Positions 14,988 to 24,085 of a stretch of DNA of 40,338 nucleotides are shown piece after piece (the first letter of the stretch is position 1; every line of letters starts with the position of its first letter). Origin of the DNA: JBAXEO01 sp964541375 (GTDB taxonomy: Bacteria > Actinomycetota > Coriobacteriia > Anaerosomatales > JAAXUF01). The stretch lies in the NCBI GenBank assembly GCA_964541375.1, contig CAZIPT010000013.1, positions 1-40,338 on the forward strand. Reading direction: 5' to 3'. The notes under the pieces were generated by a model. It saw only the letters and a program-made list of their open reading frames with translations. It was not told the DNA's origin and searched no databases. A program made the position numbers and the translations under genes.

Positions 14988-15542
14988 ATGAAGAAGCTCG
15001 GTCGAGCACGACTCGTGGCACTGATCGTGGCGGTGTGTATCGCGGCGATGCTCGCGCTGCCGGCAATGGGTATGGCGGCGATTCACGTGACCAAGACCGC
15101 ATCGCCCACGGCCCTTACTGCGGGGCCAGGTCCGGTCACGTACACGTACACCGTGACGAACACCGACCAGCAGGAATGGCTGGTCAACGTGGTCCTGACA
15201 GACGACAAGCTCGGCGTCGTGTCGAGCCCATCAGGCGACACCAATAGCAATTCGACCCTGGAGCCGGGCGAGACCTGGGTGTACACCAAGTCGACGACGC
15301 TTTCGAGCACCACGACCAACATAGCCACCGTAACCGGTACGTATGTCGAAAGCGATTCCGTCTCCGATACGGCATCGGCCACGGTCACCGTGACCGGCGC
15401 AGCTTCCGGCGAGCAGACCGTTGACGGTGGGGACATCCCAGAGACCGGGTCACCCTGGTACAACGTGCTTCTCGTGGGCGGCGTCCTGACGCTGGCCGGA
15501 GCCGCGGGCGTGGTCGTAGCCGCGAGAAGGAGCCATGCGTAG
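14988..15542 (+). CDS. Sortase-anchored surface protein (IPETG signal)
   Basis: The 184-residue preprotein has a signal peptide (about residues 1-31), one DUF11/Ig-like beta domain (about 33-137; VTKTASPTAL, TYTYTVTNTD, LEPGETWVYT) and a C-terminal cell-wall sorting signal: IPETG (150-154), a hydrophobic helix (158-179) and the basic tail RRSHA. The sorting motif deviates from LPxTG in the first residue. Its stop codon overlaps the start of the sortase gene, so enzyme and substrate are translated as a coupled pair. One small beta domain suggests a spacer or structural surface protein rather than an enzyme. Confidence 0.88.
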   Translation: MKKLGRARLVALIVAVCIAAMLALPAMGMAAIHVTKTASPTALTAGPGPVTYTYTVTNTDQQEWLVNVVLTDDKLGVVSSPSGDTNSNSTLEPGETWVYTKSTTLSSTTTNIATVTGTYVESDSVSDTASATVTVTGAASGEQTVDGGDIPETGSPWYNVLLVGGVLTLAGAAGVVVAARRSHA

Positions 15543-16218
15543 GTCAGATTCTTCTCGGCGAAACCGAAGATCGAGATCCGCGAAGAGCAGGCCGTTTCCA
15601 CTCGGCCTGCTCTTCGCGTGTATCGCGCTGCTCGGAATCGGCCTCGTGGTCTGGGCGTTCGTGGCAATCAGGGGGCAGTCGGTACCCTCGGTCTCGGCCG
15701 AATCGGTGCCCCCTTCAGTGCCGGCCACCGTTGTTTCGGAGCCGTCCGCTCAGGTTGCGACCCAGCCGGTCGCGATAGTCGATACCGTCGCGCTTGCGAC
15801 ACCGCCACCTCACCCGGCCAGAGGCAAGAAGTTCGGAACTCTGAGCATCCCCAAGCTTGAGCAGACATTTCCAATCGTTGAGGGAACCGGAGACAAGGAG
15901 CTCAAGCGCGGAGTCGGGCACTTCGCGCAGAGCGTGATGCCGGGCGCTGCCGACAACTGCGTGCTGTCCGGCCACCGGGACACCGTGTTCACGGAACTCG
16001 GCCGCCTCAAGATCGGCGACAAGTTGGTGGTGCGGACCGATTACGGCGAGTTCACCTACGAGATCAGGCGAAAGCGCATCGTGCCCAAGGACGACAAGAC
16101 AGTAATCGTCCCCACGGACCACGCGGTGCTCACGGTTACCACGTGCTATCCGTTCGAGTTCGTCGGGAGCGCCCCCGACAGGTACATCCTCATCGCGGAT
16201 CTGGTCAAGCGGAAGTAG
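15535..16218 (+). CDS. Class D sortase
   Basis: This 227-residue membrane-anchored transpeptidase attaches surface proteins through a cysteine acyl intermediate. It has an Arg/Ser-rich cytoplasmic N-terminus, a transmembrane helix (about 22-45), a Pro/Val/Ser linker and the sortase domain (about 98-225). The catalytic triad is visible: His147 in SGHRDTVF, Cys204 in TVTTCYPF and Arg216 in SAPDRY. The TLxTCYPFxFxGSAPxRYI pattern is characteristic of class D sortases. The start lies inside the preceding substrate gene, eight bases before its end, with AAGGAG upstream. The most likely substrate is the neighbouring IPETG protein. Confidence 0.93.
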   Translation: MRRSDSSRRNRRSRSAKSRPFPLGLLFACIALLGIGLVVWAFVAIRGQSVPSVSAESVPPSVPATVVSEPSAQVATQPVAIVDTVALATPPPHPARGKKFGTLSIPKLEQTFPIVEGTGDKELKRGVGHFAQSVMPGAADNCVLSGHRDTVFTELGRLKIGDKLVVRTDYGEFTYEIRRKRIVPKDDKTVIVPTDHAVLTVTTCYPFEFVGSAPDRYILIADLVKRK

Positions 16219-16259
16219 GCGCGAAGGCGAGGCCGCTCCGAGTTCGCCGAATGACGCAG

Positions 16260-17468
16260 CTAGAGCCGTTCCTCGTCATCGGTCCCCGTCGGCTGCACGG
16301 TGCGCCCGCCGAGCAGCATCTGAGCCGCTGCAGGGAAGATCACCGCTGAGAGAAGCCCCGCGAGTACCAGCGCCGACCCGGTCACGGGACGGATGCGTCC
16401 GATCTCCAGTCCCACCGTGACCGCGACCACGATGAACGACAGGTTGGTGGACTGCAGCAGCGCTGCAGCAAGGGTCTCTCGGCGGGTGAGATGGGAGCGG
16501 TAGAGGAGCGCGGGCAGGCCGCGGATCAGCAGGAGCATCACGAACAGAAGACCGACACGCCCGAAGGCAGCCGGGGAGCTGATCGACGAGAGGTCGAGCT
16601 TCATGCCGCTGGTGATGAAGAACGCCGGGACAAAGAAGCCGAAGCCGAGCGCCTCTAGCTTGCGACGGAACGGCTCCTCGAACTTGTCGCCTCGGATGAT
16701 GATCGCGAGAACCGCTCCGGCGAGGAACGTCCCAAGGATGGACTCGAAGCCGAAACTGCTTGCCACCACCGCCGAGCCGAGCAGGATCATCACGGCGAAA
16801 CGCACGCGCACCTGAGACGAAGTGTCATCCAGACGCGAGGTCACCGCTCGGCCAGGCTCCCACTTCCAGATGCGCGACAGGCCGAGCATGAGCAGCACCG
16901 CGAGGACGGCGAGGACCGCAAGCAGCAGCGCCTCAATCACGGAGGACGTTCCCGGTCCCGAGAAGAACACGCCGAGCAGTGCGATGGTCGCGAACTCGGC
17001 CATCGTGGCGCCCGCGACGGTGAACGTGCCGGTGGGGGAGTCGAGCTGCCCGGTGTCGCGCAACACCGGGATGATGATGCCCACGGATGTTGCCGAGAGC
17101 GCGATGGCGATCAGGAGCGGGGTGAGAACGAAGTTTGTCATTCCCAGTGGCAACGTCAGTGCGATGGCGATGGCGAACGAGACGAGAAACCCGATCGAGC
17201 CCAACTTGAGCGGGGCCCCCCTCAGGGCTCCCAGGTCGATCTCCATGCCGGCGAGGAAGAGCAGGAACGCCACGCCGATGGTACTTATCACGGTCACCAC
17301 GGGACCCGGGAAGATCCACGCAAGTACCGACGGGCCGAACACGTAGCCTGCGAGCAGTTCGAGCACGATCGAAGGGACTCGCAGCCTGGGAAAGAATCCC
17401 AGCGTGAACGGCACGAGGAACGCGATGATGGAGACCCCGAGCAGGTTGAAAAGCGAGATCTTGTCCAC
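16260..17468 (-). CDS. CPA2-family monovalent cation:proton antiporter
   Basis: The product (402 residues) is the transmembrane part of a Kef/NapA-like antiporter (Na+/H+ exchanger domain) with about 12 hydrophobic helices. Recognisable features are the LELLAGYVFGPSVL segment after the first helix, GVAFLLFLAGMEIDL in helix 3 and SATSVGIIIPVLRDTGQ in the region that normally carries the ion-binding residues. The cytoplasmic TrkA-N/RCK regulatory domain of KefB/KefC is absent, so it is a short form. The start is GTG with AAGGAG upstream. It probably exchanges K+ or Na+ for protons for pH or osmotic homeostasis. Confidence 0.88.
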   Translation of the reverse strand: MDKISLFNLLGVSIIAFLVPFTLGFFPRLRVPSIVLELLAGYVFGPSVLAWIFPGPVVTVISTIGVAFLLFLAGMEIDLGALRGAPLKLGSIGFLVSFAIAIALTLPLGMTNFVLTPLLIAIALSATSVGIIIPVLRDTGQLDSPTGTFTVAGATMAEFATIALLGVFFSGPGTSSVIEALLLAVLAVLAVLLMLGLSRIWKWEPGRAVTSRLDDTSSQVRVRFAVMILLGSAVVASSFGFESILGTFLAGAVLAIIIRGDKFEEPFRRKLEALGFGFFVPAFFITSGMKLDLSSISSPAAFGRVGLLFVMLLLIRGLPALLYRSHLTRRETLAAALLQSTNLSFIVVAVTVGLEIGRIRPVTGSALVLAGLLSAVIFPAAAQMLLGGRTVQPTGTDDEERL

Positions 17469-17620
17469 GCGCGAATCTCCTTCCGTCGAACGCGACTATC
17501 CCCTGTTTGCTCAGGGTACTATCACTTGGTAACGCAGCGCTCCAACTCCACCTCCTCGGGCCCCTACGGTGCGCGGCGAGTCGGGACTCGGGGCATACGA
17601 CGAAAGGGAGGGAGCAGCTC

Positions 17621-18052
17621 ATGGACCACGGGCCTGTGGATGTAATCGTTGTCGCGACAGGGGCGCCAAAGTTCGACGGCAGCATTCTGGCGGAACTTGA
17701 ACGCGTCGCCGCTGCGGGGACGATTCGAGTCCTTGACGCGATGGTGCTCGTAGCGGATGCCGAGGGCGTAGTCGTCGGCCTGGACCTGGAAGACCTGGAC
17801 GACGCCGAGCGGGCAGCTCTGGGCTTCATCGATACCGGCACGCGCGGCCTCTTCAACGCCGAGGACTCGGCGCTTCTGGCCGAGGGGCTCGCCCCGGGCT
17901 CGGCGGTCATCGCGCTTGCGATCGAGCATGTGTGGGCCATCGGCCTGACGAACGCGCTGTATGCCGCCGGCGCCGAAGTCGCCATGAGCTACCGCGTTCC
18001 CGCTGCAATCGTCGATGAGCAGTTCGCTACCCTCGCCGGTGGCGACCAGTAG
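17621..18052 (+). CDS. DUF6325 family protein
   Basis: The 143-residue soluble protein shows the DUF6325 pattern: an N-terminal strand (PVDVIVVATGAPKFDGSI), the segment LERVAAAGTIRVLDAMVLVADAEG, an acidic LEDLDDAE stretch, and the C-terminal AIALAIEHVWAIGLTNALYAAGAEV. Function is unknown; the fold resembles DUF1269-type proteins. GGGAGGGAG precedes the ATG. The next gene, 12 bases on, encodes a SHOCT-domain protein, a frequent partner of this family, and the two very likely form an operon. Confidence 0.8.
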   Translation: MDHGPVDVIVVATGAPKFDGSILAELERVAAAGTIRVLDAMVLVADAEGVVVGLDLEDLDDAERAALGFIDTGTRGLFNAEDSALLAEGLAPGSAVIALAIEHVWAIGLTNALYAAGAEVAMSYRVPAAIVDEQFATLAGGDQ

Positions 18053-18064
18053 AAGGAGTACACG

Positions 18065-18403
18065 ATGCCAGGACTACTCAGAGGGGTCGCCCGAACCGCT
18101 GTCATCGCCGGGACGGCGACCGCCACTTCGAACGCCGTCAACCGCCGGATGGCTCAGAAGAACGTCGAGGCCTACGGCAACGCGCAGCAGCAGTACCAGC
18201 AGGAGCAGGGCGCTCCCGCTCCCGCCGTGGCTGTAGGCGCTGGCCCGTCACCAGGCAATGTCGTTGCACCCCAGCCGGCGGTCGCCGCACCTGCAGGCGA
18301 CGACCTCGCAGCGCAGCTCCAGCAGCTCGCCAACCTGAAGGCGCAGGGAATACTGAGTGACGAGGAGTTTGCGGCCGCCAAGGCCAAGCTGATCGGCGGC
18401 TGA
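18065..18403 (+). CDS. SHOCT-domain protein
   Basis: This protein of 112 residues has an N-terminal amphipathic/hydrophobic region (TAVIAGTATATSNAVNRRM), a Gln-rich and Ala/Pro-rich linker, and a C-terminal SHOCT motif (LQQLANLKAQGILSDEEFAAAK), a short two-helix oligomerisation module. It is cotranscribed with the DUF6325 gene (AGAAGGAG ribosome binding site, 12-base gap). SHOCT proteins are often linked to membrane or stress proteins, with no defined activity. A terminator hairpin follows. Confidence 0.85.
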   Translation: MPGLLRGVARTAVIAGTATATSNAVNRRMAQKNVEAYGNAQQQYQQEQGAPAPAVAVGAGPSPGNVVAPQPAVAAPAGDDLAAQLQQLANLKAQGILSDEEFAAAKAKLIGG

Positions 18404-18428
18404 TCCGGTTCGCCGCAAGCGTTCGTTC

Positions 18429-18452
18429 CAGAAGGCCCTGAGGGGCCTTCTG
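18429..18452. terminator. Terminator between convergent genes
   Basis: A 10-bp stem CAGAAGGCCC / GGGCCTTCTG encloses a four-base loop (TGAG) between the SHOCT gene and the convergent metallopeptidase gene. The short T/C-rich tail is weak; it probably serves both directions. Confidence 0.65.
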
Positions 18453-19211
18453 TCATTGCGGCTCGGCCCAAGGCGGGATCGAGTCGCGCGCGAGTCGAAT
18501 CGCCTCGTGATGTGCTCTGGCGTCGGGGTCGAAACGTTCGAGCTCGCGCCAAAACGCCGCCGAGTGGTTGGGCTGCGCAAGGTGAGCCAGCTCGTGCACG
18601 ATGACCGATCGCACCAACGTGGGTGCCAGGAACAGCAAGCACCGGTTCAGGGAGATCGTACCGCTCGGCGAGCATCCGCCCCACCTCGCGCGTTGCGCGC
18701 GAATCTGGCTGCGCGAGGGGGCGAGGCCCGTACGGGCCGATTCGGAAGCGAGCATCGGTAGCAGCCGGGCGGCCGCTGCCCGGTGGAGCCAGCGGCGCAG
18801 GGCGCGGAGCGCTGCCGGCGCGTCACTTGCGGGGCCGCGAACAACCAAACGATCCGATGTCCCGGCTGCGGTGGCCCGTGTCGCGGAGCCGGGCTGGTAG
18901 ACGACCTGCCACAGCTCGCCGGTGGCGGGGAACTCGATCTCGCGTGGCAGGAGTGAGTCGGGTGGCGCTGAAAGCAGCGCGCGTCTCTCGGCGAACTCCG
19001 CAGTCGCGGCCTCGATCCATTCTCGGCGGTCGCGAAGCGTTTGCGAGGGGTCGAATCCCGCGAGCGACGAGGGCACGACCACGACCAGCCCTTCGTGCGC
19101 GCTGACCCGCAGTCTGACGTGCTTTGCGCGGTTGCTGGTACGCAGCACGTACGCCGGCAGGTCCTTGCCGGCGGGGACATGCGTCACACTGTCTTTGGTA
19201 CCGGTCGCCAT
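18453..19211 (-). CDS. YgjP-type zinc metallopeptidase (DUF45)
   Basis: This 252-residue protein has the DUF45/YgjP architecture. An N-terminal half contains the RLRVSAHEGLVVVVP strand pair, and the C-terminal metallopeptidase half contains RARWGGCSPSGTISLN and the HELAHLAQPNHS motif (HExxH with a downstream His as the third ligand). Members resemble SprT and M48 enzymes; substrates are unknown, and the genes often sit beside DNA-repair or restriction functions, which is not the case here. The frame is open far upstream (to 19631), but that part overlaps the divergent gene. The ATG at 19211 starts just before the conserved region, with no clear Shine-Dalgarno sequence. Confidence 0.83.
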   Translation of the reverse strand: MATGTKDSVTHVPAGKDLPAYVLRTSNRAKHVRLRVSAHEGLVVVVPSSLAGFDPSQTLRDRREWIEAATAEFAERRALLSAPPDSLLPREIEFPATGELWQVVYQPGSATRATAAGTSDRLVVRGPASDAPAALRALRRWLHRAAAARLLPMLASESARTGLAPSRSQIRAQRARWGGCSPSGTISLNRCLLFLAPTLVRSVIVHELAHLAQPNHSAAFWRELERFDPDARAHHEAIRLARDSIPPWAEPQ

Positions 19212-19370
19212 ATGCCGAGTATTGCATGTGAGGGTAGCGTTGGCCGAGGGCGAAGCGGTAGCCGGCGGGCACATACGATGGTGTGAGGATTGCACAAGAG
19301 ACATCCGGCAGTGGGCGTGACATCCGCGCTCGCTGTGGGCGTCTGTTCTTGCGAAACCGTGGAGGGCGGT

Positions 19371-20591
19371 GTGGGTCGGTTGGTGCGCCGAAGATGGATG
19401 ATGGTCGGGATTGCGCTGTGGGTCTGCGGCGCGCTCGCGGTGTGCGCACCATCGGCAATGGCCGCGCCGGCGACATCCCCCGCCATCGAGGCAAAGAAGG
19501 CGCAGGAAGCGGCGGTGCGTGCCGAGATAGACTCCATGCGGGTCGACCTCGACGCCAAGGTCGCCGAGTACATGGCCCTGGGTCGTGAACTCGAACGCAC
19601 GCGGGCCGATATCGCCGAGGCAGGCATCCAACTGGCGGCCGGCGAGGTCAAGCTGGTCAGGGCGCGTAGCGCTCTCACGTCACGAGCCGTCGAGATCTAC
19701 CGGTCGCCGCAGTTTGGCGTGTTGGACATCCTTGTCGGCACGCGTTCGCTCCAGGACCTCTTCGCCCGAGCCCGCTATCTCGCCATCATCAGCGACCACG
19801 ACGCCCGAATGATGCGCGACTACCGCCTCACCCAGTCCGAGAACCTCTATCTGCAGCAGAGCCTGGCCGACAAGGAGGCCAACCTCGTTAACCTGCAGAA
19901 CCAGGCCGACGCACAGCGCAAGCAGATCGAGCGCACCATGGCCGCGCAACAGGCGCGGGCGACGGCGCTGGGCGCGGAGGTCGCCCGGCTCGTTGCCGAA
20001 GCAAGCGCGCCTCCGCCCGTCGTGGGCGGTGGGGCAGCCCCGGCCGACAAGTTCCAGCGCGAGACGGTCATCTCACAGACGAACTTCCGCGCATCCACCT
20101 CGATGGATGCGGCTGCGATACAGGCGTTCCTCGAGACGCAGCCTGGTGCGTTGAAGAGCTATGTCGGACCGGATCATGCGGGCGTGCGCAAGACGGCGGC
20201 CGAGATGATCGCGGATGCCTCGGTCAACTTCAACGTGAATCCCAAGGTCATACTCGCGACGCTCCAAAAGGAGCAATCCCTGCTCAGCACCAAGAACCCT
20301 TCGGAGAAGCAGTACGCCGGTGCAATGGGCGCGGGCATGCCCGATTCCAAGAAGAACGACCTGAGCATGCAGGGGTTCGGCAACCAGATCTGGTGGGGGG
20401 CGCAGAAGCAGAACAAGAACGCGCTCGACTGGCGCCCCGGCGCCTACGAGCCGGTCGACGGCACCAAGGTGTTCCCGACCAACGAGGGCACGTTCGCGCA
20501 GTACCGGTACACACCCCACTTCTCGGGCGTGATGTCGTTCTGGATGATCTACTGGCGGTACTTCGGCGATCCGCTGTCCCCCGCGCCGTAG
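19371..20591 (+). CDS. Secreted coiled-coil protein with C-terminal lytic-type domain
   Basis: The 406-residue product has a signal peptide (about residues 1-32, basic VRRRW then hydrophobic, ending in AMAA) and a long coiled coil (about 40-200) like the N-terminal regions of CwlO/RipA-type peptidoglycan hydrolases. After a linker comes a globular domain (about 245-405) with NFNVNPKVILATLQKEQSLL and Trp/Tyr-rich segments, as in glucosaminidase or transglycosylase-like domains of actinobacterial secreted proteins. The conserved KEQSL Glu is a candidate catalytic residue. This would be a cell-wall hydrolase acting during growth or division. GTG at 19371 is chosen because GGAGG lies six bases upstream. 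Confidence 0.75.
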   Translation: MGRLVRRRWMMVGIALWVCGALAVCAPSAMAAPATSPAIEAKKAQEAAVRAEIDSMRVDLDAKVAEYMALGRELERTRADIAEAGIQLAAGEVKLVRARSALTSRAVEIYRSPQFGVLDILVGTRSLQDLFARARYLAIISDHDARMMRDYRLTQSENLYLQQSLADKEANLVNLQNQADAQRKQIERTMAAQQARATALGAEVARLVAEASAPPPVVGGGAAPADKFQRETVISQTNFRASTSMDAAAIQAFLETQPGALKSYVGPDHAGVRKTAAEMIADASVNFNVNPKVILATLQKEQSLLSTKNPSEKQYAGAMGAGMPDSKKNDLSMQGFGNQIWWGAQKQNKNALDWRPGAYEPVDGTKVFPTNEGTFAQYRYTPHFSGVMSFWMIYWRYFGDPLSPAP

Positions 20592-20609
20592 CGGCACGGC
20601 ACGATCGGT

Positions 20610-22097
20610 CTAGAGATACTGCCACACGTCGTCGACGCCGGCTTCTGCCGCCGGCACGCATTCCGCGATGGAGGCGAGCGGGGCACCGGTCGAAGTGTCG
20701 ATGAGGCGCAAATCGACCACCTCGGGGCGCTCGTTCCAGCGCCCTCTGCTGTCGGCCAGAACCTTGACGCGCGGGTGCAGCAAGTCGTCGCTGTTGACGC
20801 GGTACACCACCGCTGTGGACCCGTCGCCGAGCATCACGACGGCTCCCATGGGATAGATGCCGAGCATCGCCACAAGCTGCTTGGTGACGCCCGGATCGTA
20901 GGCCTTCTCGCGTCCCTGCATGAGGACCGCGAGAGCCTTGTCGGGGCGGATCTCTCGGCGGAATGGGCGGTTCGTCGTCATGGCGTCGTAGGCGTCGCAA
21001 ACTGCGACTATCTTGGAGAACAGGTGCTGCTCGCCACCGCTTGAGTCCGGATAGCCCATCAGGTCGTGGCGCTGGTGATGCTCGTAGGCGACAACCATCG
21101 GCATCTTGTCGCTGATCTGCAGGCGCTTGAGGAGGTCGGCGCCCTCCTCGGAATGCTGCTTCACGAGTGCCCACTCCTCCGAGGTCAACGGGCCACACTT
21201 GAGGAGGACGTCTTCGGGCACGCGCACCTTGCCGATGTCGTAGAGCAGCGCCGCCAGACCGAGCGAATGGAGTTCGTCGGAGTCGAGGCCCAGCGCGGTG
21301 CCCAGAGAGATCGCCAGGATGCAGACGTTGATCGAATGGTTCAGCGTGTAATCGTCGTGGCCTTTGATCGCGGTGAGGCCGAGAACGGCCGCGGGATCCT
21401 GCAGCAGGTTGTCGAGCATCGACTCGACCACCTGCTGGAGCCGTCCGACCTCGATGACGCGGCCGAGCTTGGCCTGCGACTCGATATCGCGCATCGCGCC
21501 CATGCCGGCGTCGTAGCTCTCGCGGGCGCGGGCGCGCACCTCGCGGGAGCGCTCCTCGTCGCCGGTGCCGTCGAGCACGGTGGTCTCGGCCAGCATGATG
21601 CCGCGCACATCGCGGCCCTCGAGGAATGCGCGCGAGCCTTCGATACCGCTGATGTCCGCGTCGCCGAGCAGGTCGATGAGCGCTGCGCCCTCCTCGGCGG
21701 TCATCGAGGAGAAGAACGTCACCGCCGAGATGCCCTTGGCGAGCAGCTCGTCGATGAGTTTGCGGTACGTCACCGACTCTTCGGGAAAGACCTGGTTCTC
21801 GACGAAGAGGGTGCCCTTGTAGATGTTGACGGTGACTTCTTCGAAGCCGAAGGTCGCCAGGGCTCGCACCGCTACAACGAGCTCGCCGAGGGACTGCGCG
21901 ACCAGTGGATGAGTGATCGGGTAGAGCGCGGCATTGGTGTCGGCAACCGCGAGTGTGCGCACAAGGTCGCGGGCGCGCTCGAACTTCTCGGGGGTCGCGA
22001 ACGGAGCCTGGACGGCGACGAACTTCATCTCGGCGCTCAGTTCAGACGGCCCTGCGAGCGGTCCCTCGTTCTCCGGGCGGTACGGGGTGTCCGTCAC
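20610..22097 (-). CDS. HD-GYP domain protein with HD motif changed to YD
   Basis: The 495-residue protein has an N-terminal helical region (about 1-235) of unknown type and a C-terminal HD-GYP domain (about 245-420), the family of cyclic-di-GMP phosphodiesterases. Most metal ligands are recognisable: H254 (LNHSINV), H315, H340-H341, D368 in VCDAYDAM and the GYP triad (348-350). The defining HD dipeptide, however, is Y286-D287 in LLYDIGK, so one metal-binding His is missing. It could be an altered enzyme or a pseudo-enzyme that only binds the nucleotide. It starts at GTG overlapping the stop of the HEAT gene by four bases (GTGA), which shows translational coupling. Confidence 0.88.
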   Translation of the reverse strand: MTDTPYRPENEGPLAGPSELSAEMKFVAVQAPFATPEKFERARDLVRTLAVADTNAALYPITHPLVAQSLGELVVAVRALATFGFEEVTVNIYKGTLFVENQVFPEESVTYRKLIDELLAKGISAVTFFSSMTAEEGAALIDLLGDADISGIEGSRAFLEGRDVRGIMLAETTVLDGTGDEERSREVRARARESYDAGMGAMRDIESQAKLGRVIEVGRLQQVVESMLDNLLQDPAAVLGLTAIKGHDDYTLNHSINVCILAISLGTALGLDSDELHSLGLAALLYDIGKVRVPEDVLLKCGPLTSEEWALVKQHSEEGADLLKRLQISDKMPMVVAYEHHQRHDLMGYPDSSGGEQHLFSKIVAVCDAYDAMTTNRPFRREIRPDKALAVLMQGREKAYDPGVTKQLVAMLGIYPMGAVVMLGDGSTAVVYRVNSDDLLHPRVKVLADSRGRWNERPEVVDLRLIDTSTGAPLASIAECVPAAEAGVDDVWQYL

Positions 22098-24007
22098 GAC
22101 GCGTCAACTCCTTCGGCTTGATTGTTCGCTGCGATGTGCGCAAGCGCGTCGCGCGCCTGTGCCCGCAGCTGTCTGCTCTTTCGACCCCACACGAATGAGC
22201 GGTCGGCGGTCCGGTGCAGCGCTCGTGCCGCCTCCGGAGTACCGATGCGCTCAAGGGCCCCGACGACTTCCTTCTTGGTCTCGTACGTGCGCTGAAGCAC
22301 GTTGAGGTCTTCCAGCGCTCGCGTGAGCTGGTGGATCGCCGGTGCGGCTTTCACCCGGCCGATCTCGCGTACCGCGAACCGCTGGGTCTCTGGCTCCGGG
22401 TGTCCGAGCGCCCGGATCAGCGCGTTGGCGGCTTCCGGATCGGGCGTCTCGGCGAGAGCCGTGATCGCGGCGAAGCGCACACTCTCGTTGAGGTTGCCAA
22501 GCGCCTGGCCCAGTGCCGGCACCACGCGCCGGTCGCCGATGACACCGAGCGTGCGGACGATGGCGATCGCCTGCGTGGGCTGCTCGGTGCGGAGGCGGGC
22601 CCTCGCGACGCCGAGCACGGGCTCGCTCATCGCGCGCAGCACCGGCCGCAGCAGGTCGCGCGTCTTCTCCGGCCCGCCCACGTAGGCGTCCAGCAGAACC
22701 TCGGCACCGGTCGAGCCCGCCGCCGCCAGGATCTCGCCTGCGATGGCCGCGTCGCCCTCGCTGTCGATGGCGGCGCACATGTCGGTGAGCACCTGGCGGT
22801 CGGAGAGTGTGGCCTTGGCCGCCAGGATCGCATCGAGCAGAGGTGCCTGCGTCGACAGCTCGTCGAGCCGCCGGAGCGCTTCGCGTACGGTGGGGAACGC
22901 GCCGTCACGGGCCGCCTGTGCCAGCGAGTCGCCGATGGTCGCGACCGTCTCGGCGCCGGCGCCCTTGCGCGACAACGCGACCGCCGTCGCCAGCGCCCGG
23001 CTTGCCGAGAGGGACGGCGCGGCCACGGCCACCTGGCGCTCGATATCGGCGGTATCGACAGGCTCGGCCATCATCCGGGCCAGCTCGACCGCGGGAGGTG
23101 GTTCCGGTGCGGGCGAGGCGGGCTGGTTGGCGGGCTCCGACGCGCTCGGCGCGAGCATCTCGGCGAGTAGGCGGGCGGTCTCCGGCGGCAGTTCGAGCGC
23201 GCTTGCTATGCGCCGCGGGTCGGCACCGGCCTGGGCGGCCACCAGTGTGAGCAGCCGCGCGAGCGCAGCAGGTTTCATCTGAGCCAGGACGCCGAGCATC
23301 CCCTTCATGCGCTGACCGTTGCTGTCGGCCTTGAGGGAGTAGCCCAGCACGCGCATCCGGGTCGGCTCGTCGAGCCGCATCAGAGCTGCGACAGCTCGCT
23401 CCATCGCGATCTCGCGGGTCGCGGCCTCCATCCGGTCGATCGCCTCGGCCACGTCGTCGACGCCGGGGCCGGTCGCTCTCGCCCAGCGCTCAGCCGACTT
23501 CTCGAGCTCGCTGGCGATGTCGTCCAGTGGCGCCGCGACCAGGTCGACGCCGAGAAGACCCTCCTCCTCGGAGGCGCGTAGCGACACTTCGATCACCGCG
23601 ATGTGGGCGACGTTCGAGGCCGAGAGCAACGCCCGAGCTCCACCCCGTGCTCGGACCGAGGCCGGTTCTGCGTTGGCGACGGCGATGAAGGCGGCGGCCT
23701 CGGGCTCGGTCAGCCCGGGGGCGATCAGCAACTGGCCCACCTGAAGAGCGTGCAGCGCCTTTGCGAGTGCGGACACCTGGCTCGCGCCCGCCGCGATCTC
23801 GGAATCCCCGATCGAGAAGCCCTCGGGGTTGACCGCGAAGCGCATCGGCCCTTGGCCGTCGGCCGCGTCATTGGCGCGCGAGGTGAACTTCGCGACCGCC
23901 TCGGCCGGAAGGGCGGAGGCGGCGGGATAGAGGCGGGCGGCACCCGCGGCCGCGGCAAGCAGCCGCAAGGCCTCCTCGGCGCGGGGGTACTCCTGAGTCG
24001 TGCTCAC
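22094..24007 (-). CDS. HEAT-repeat protein, partner of the HD-GYP protein
   Basis: This 637-residue Ala-rich, all-helical protein has an N-terminal region similar in layout to that of the HD-GYP partner (LYPAAS ... GFSIGDSEI, compare LYPITHP and FVENQVF), a Pro-rich linker near residue 300, and PBS-lyase-type HEAT repeats in the C-terminal third (about 450-625). Examples are GDRRVVPALGQALGNLNESVRFAAITAL and the next repeat with PEAANALIRALGHPEPE. HEAT solenoids mediate protein-protein contacts. The coupling suggests a scaffold for the HD-GYP protein. GTG at 24007 has GGAGGGAGG upstream. An open frame of 117 codons further upstream is rejected as non-coding. Confidence 0.82.
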   Translation of the reverse strand: MSTTQEYPRAEEALRLLAAAAGAARLYPAASALPAEAVAKFTSRANDAADGQGPMRFAVNPEGFSIGDSEIAAGASQVSALAKALHALQVGQLLIAPGLTEPEAAAFIAVANAEPASVRARGGARALLSASNVAHIAVIEVSLRASEEEGLLGVDLVAAPLDDIASELEKSAERWARATGPGVDDVAEAIDRMEAATREIAMERAVAALMRLDEPTRMRVLGYSLKADSNGQRMKGMLGVLAQMKPAALARLLTLVAAQAGADPRRIASALELPPETARLLAEMLAPSASEPANQPASPAPEPPPAVELARMMAEPVDTADIERQVAVAAPSLSASRALATAVALSRKGAGAETVATIGDSLAQAARDGAFPTVREALRRLDELSTQAPLLDAILAAKATLSDRQVLTDMCAAIDSEGDAAIAGEILAAAGSTGAEVLLDAYVGGPEKTRDLLRPVLRAMSEPVLGVARARLRTEQPTQAIAIVRTLGVIGDRRVVPALGQALGNLNESVRFAAITALAETPDPEAANALIRALGHPEPETQRFAVREIGRVKAAPAIHQLTRALEDLNVLQRTYETKKEVVGALERIGTPEAARALHRTADRSFVWGRKSRQLRAQARDALAHIAANNQAEGVDAS

Positions 24008-24085
24008 AATCGCCTCCCTCCGGTCTGGTCGCCCCTCATCTATCGGCGAATTGCCACGTGCGCTGCACCTTGCTTCATTCCCGAT

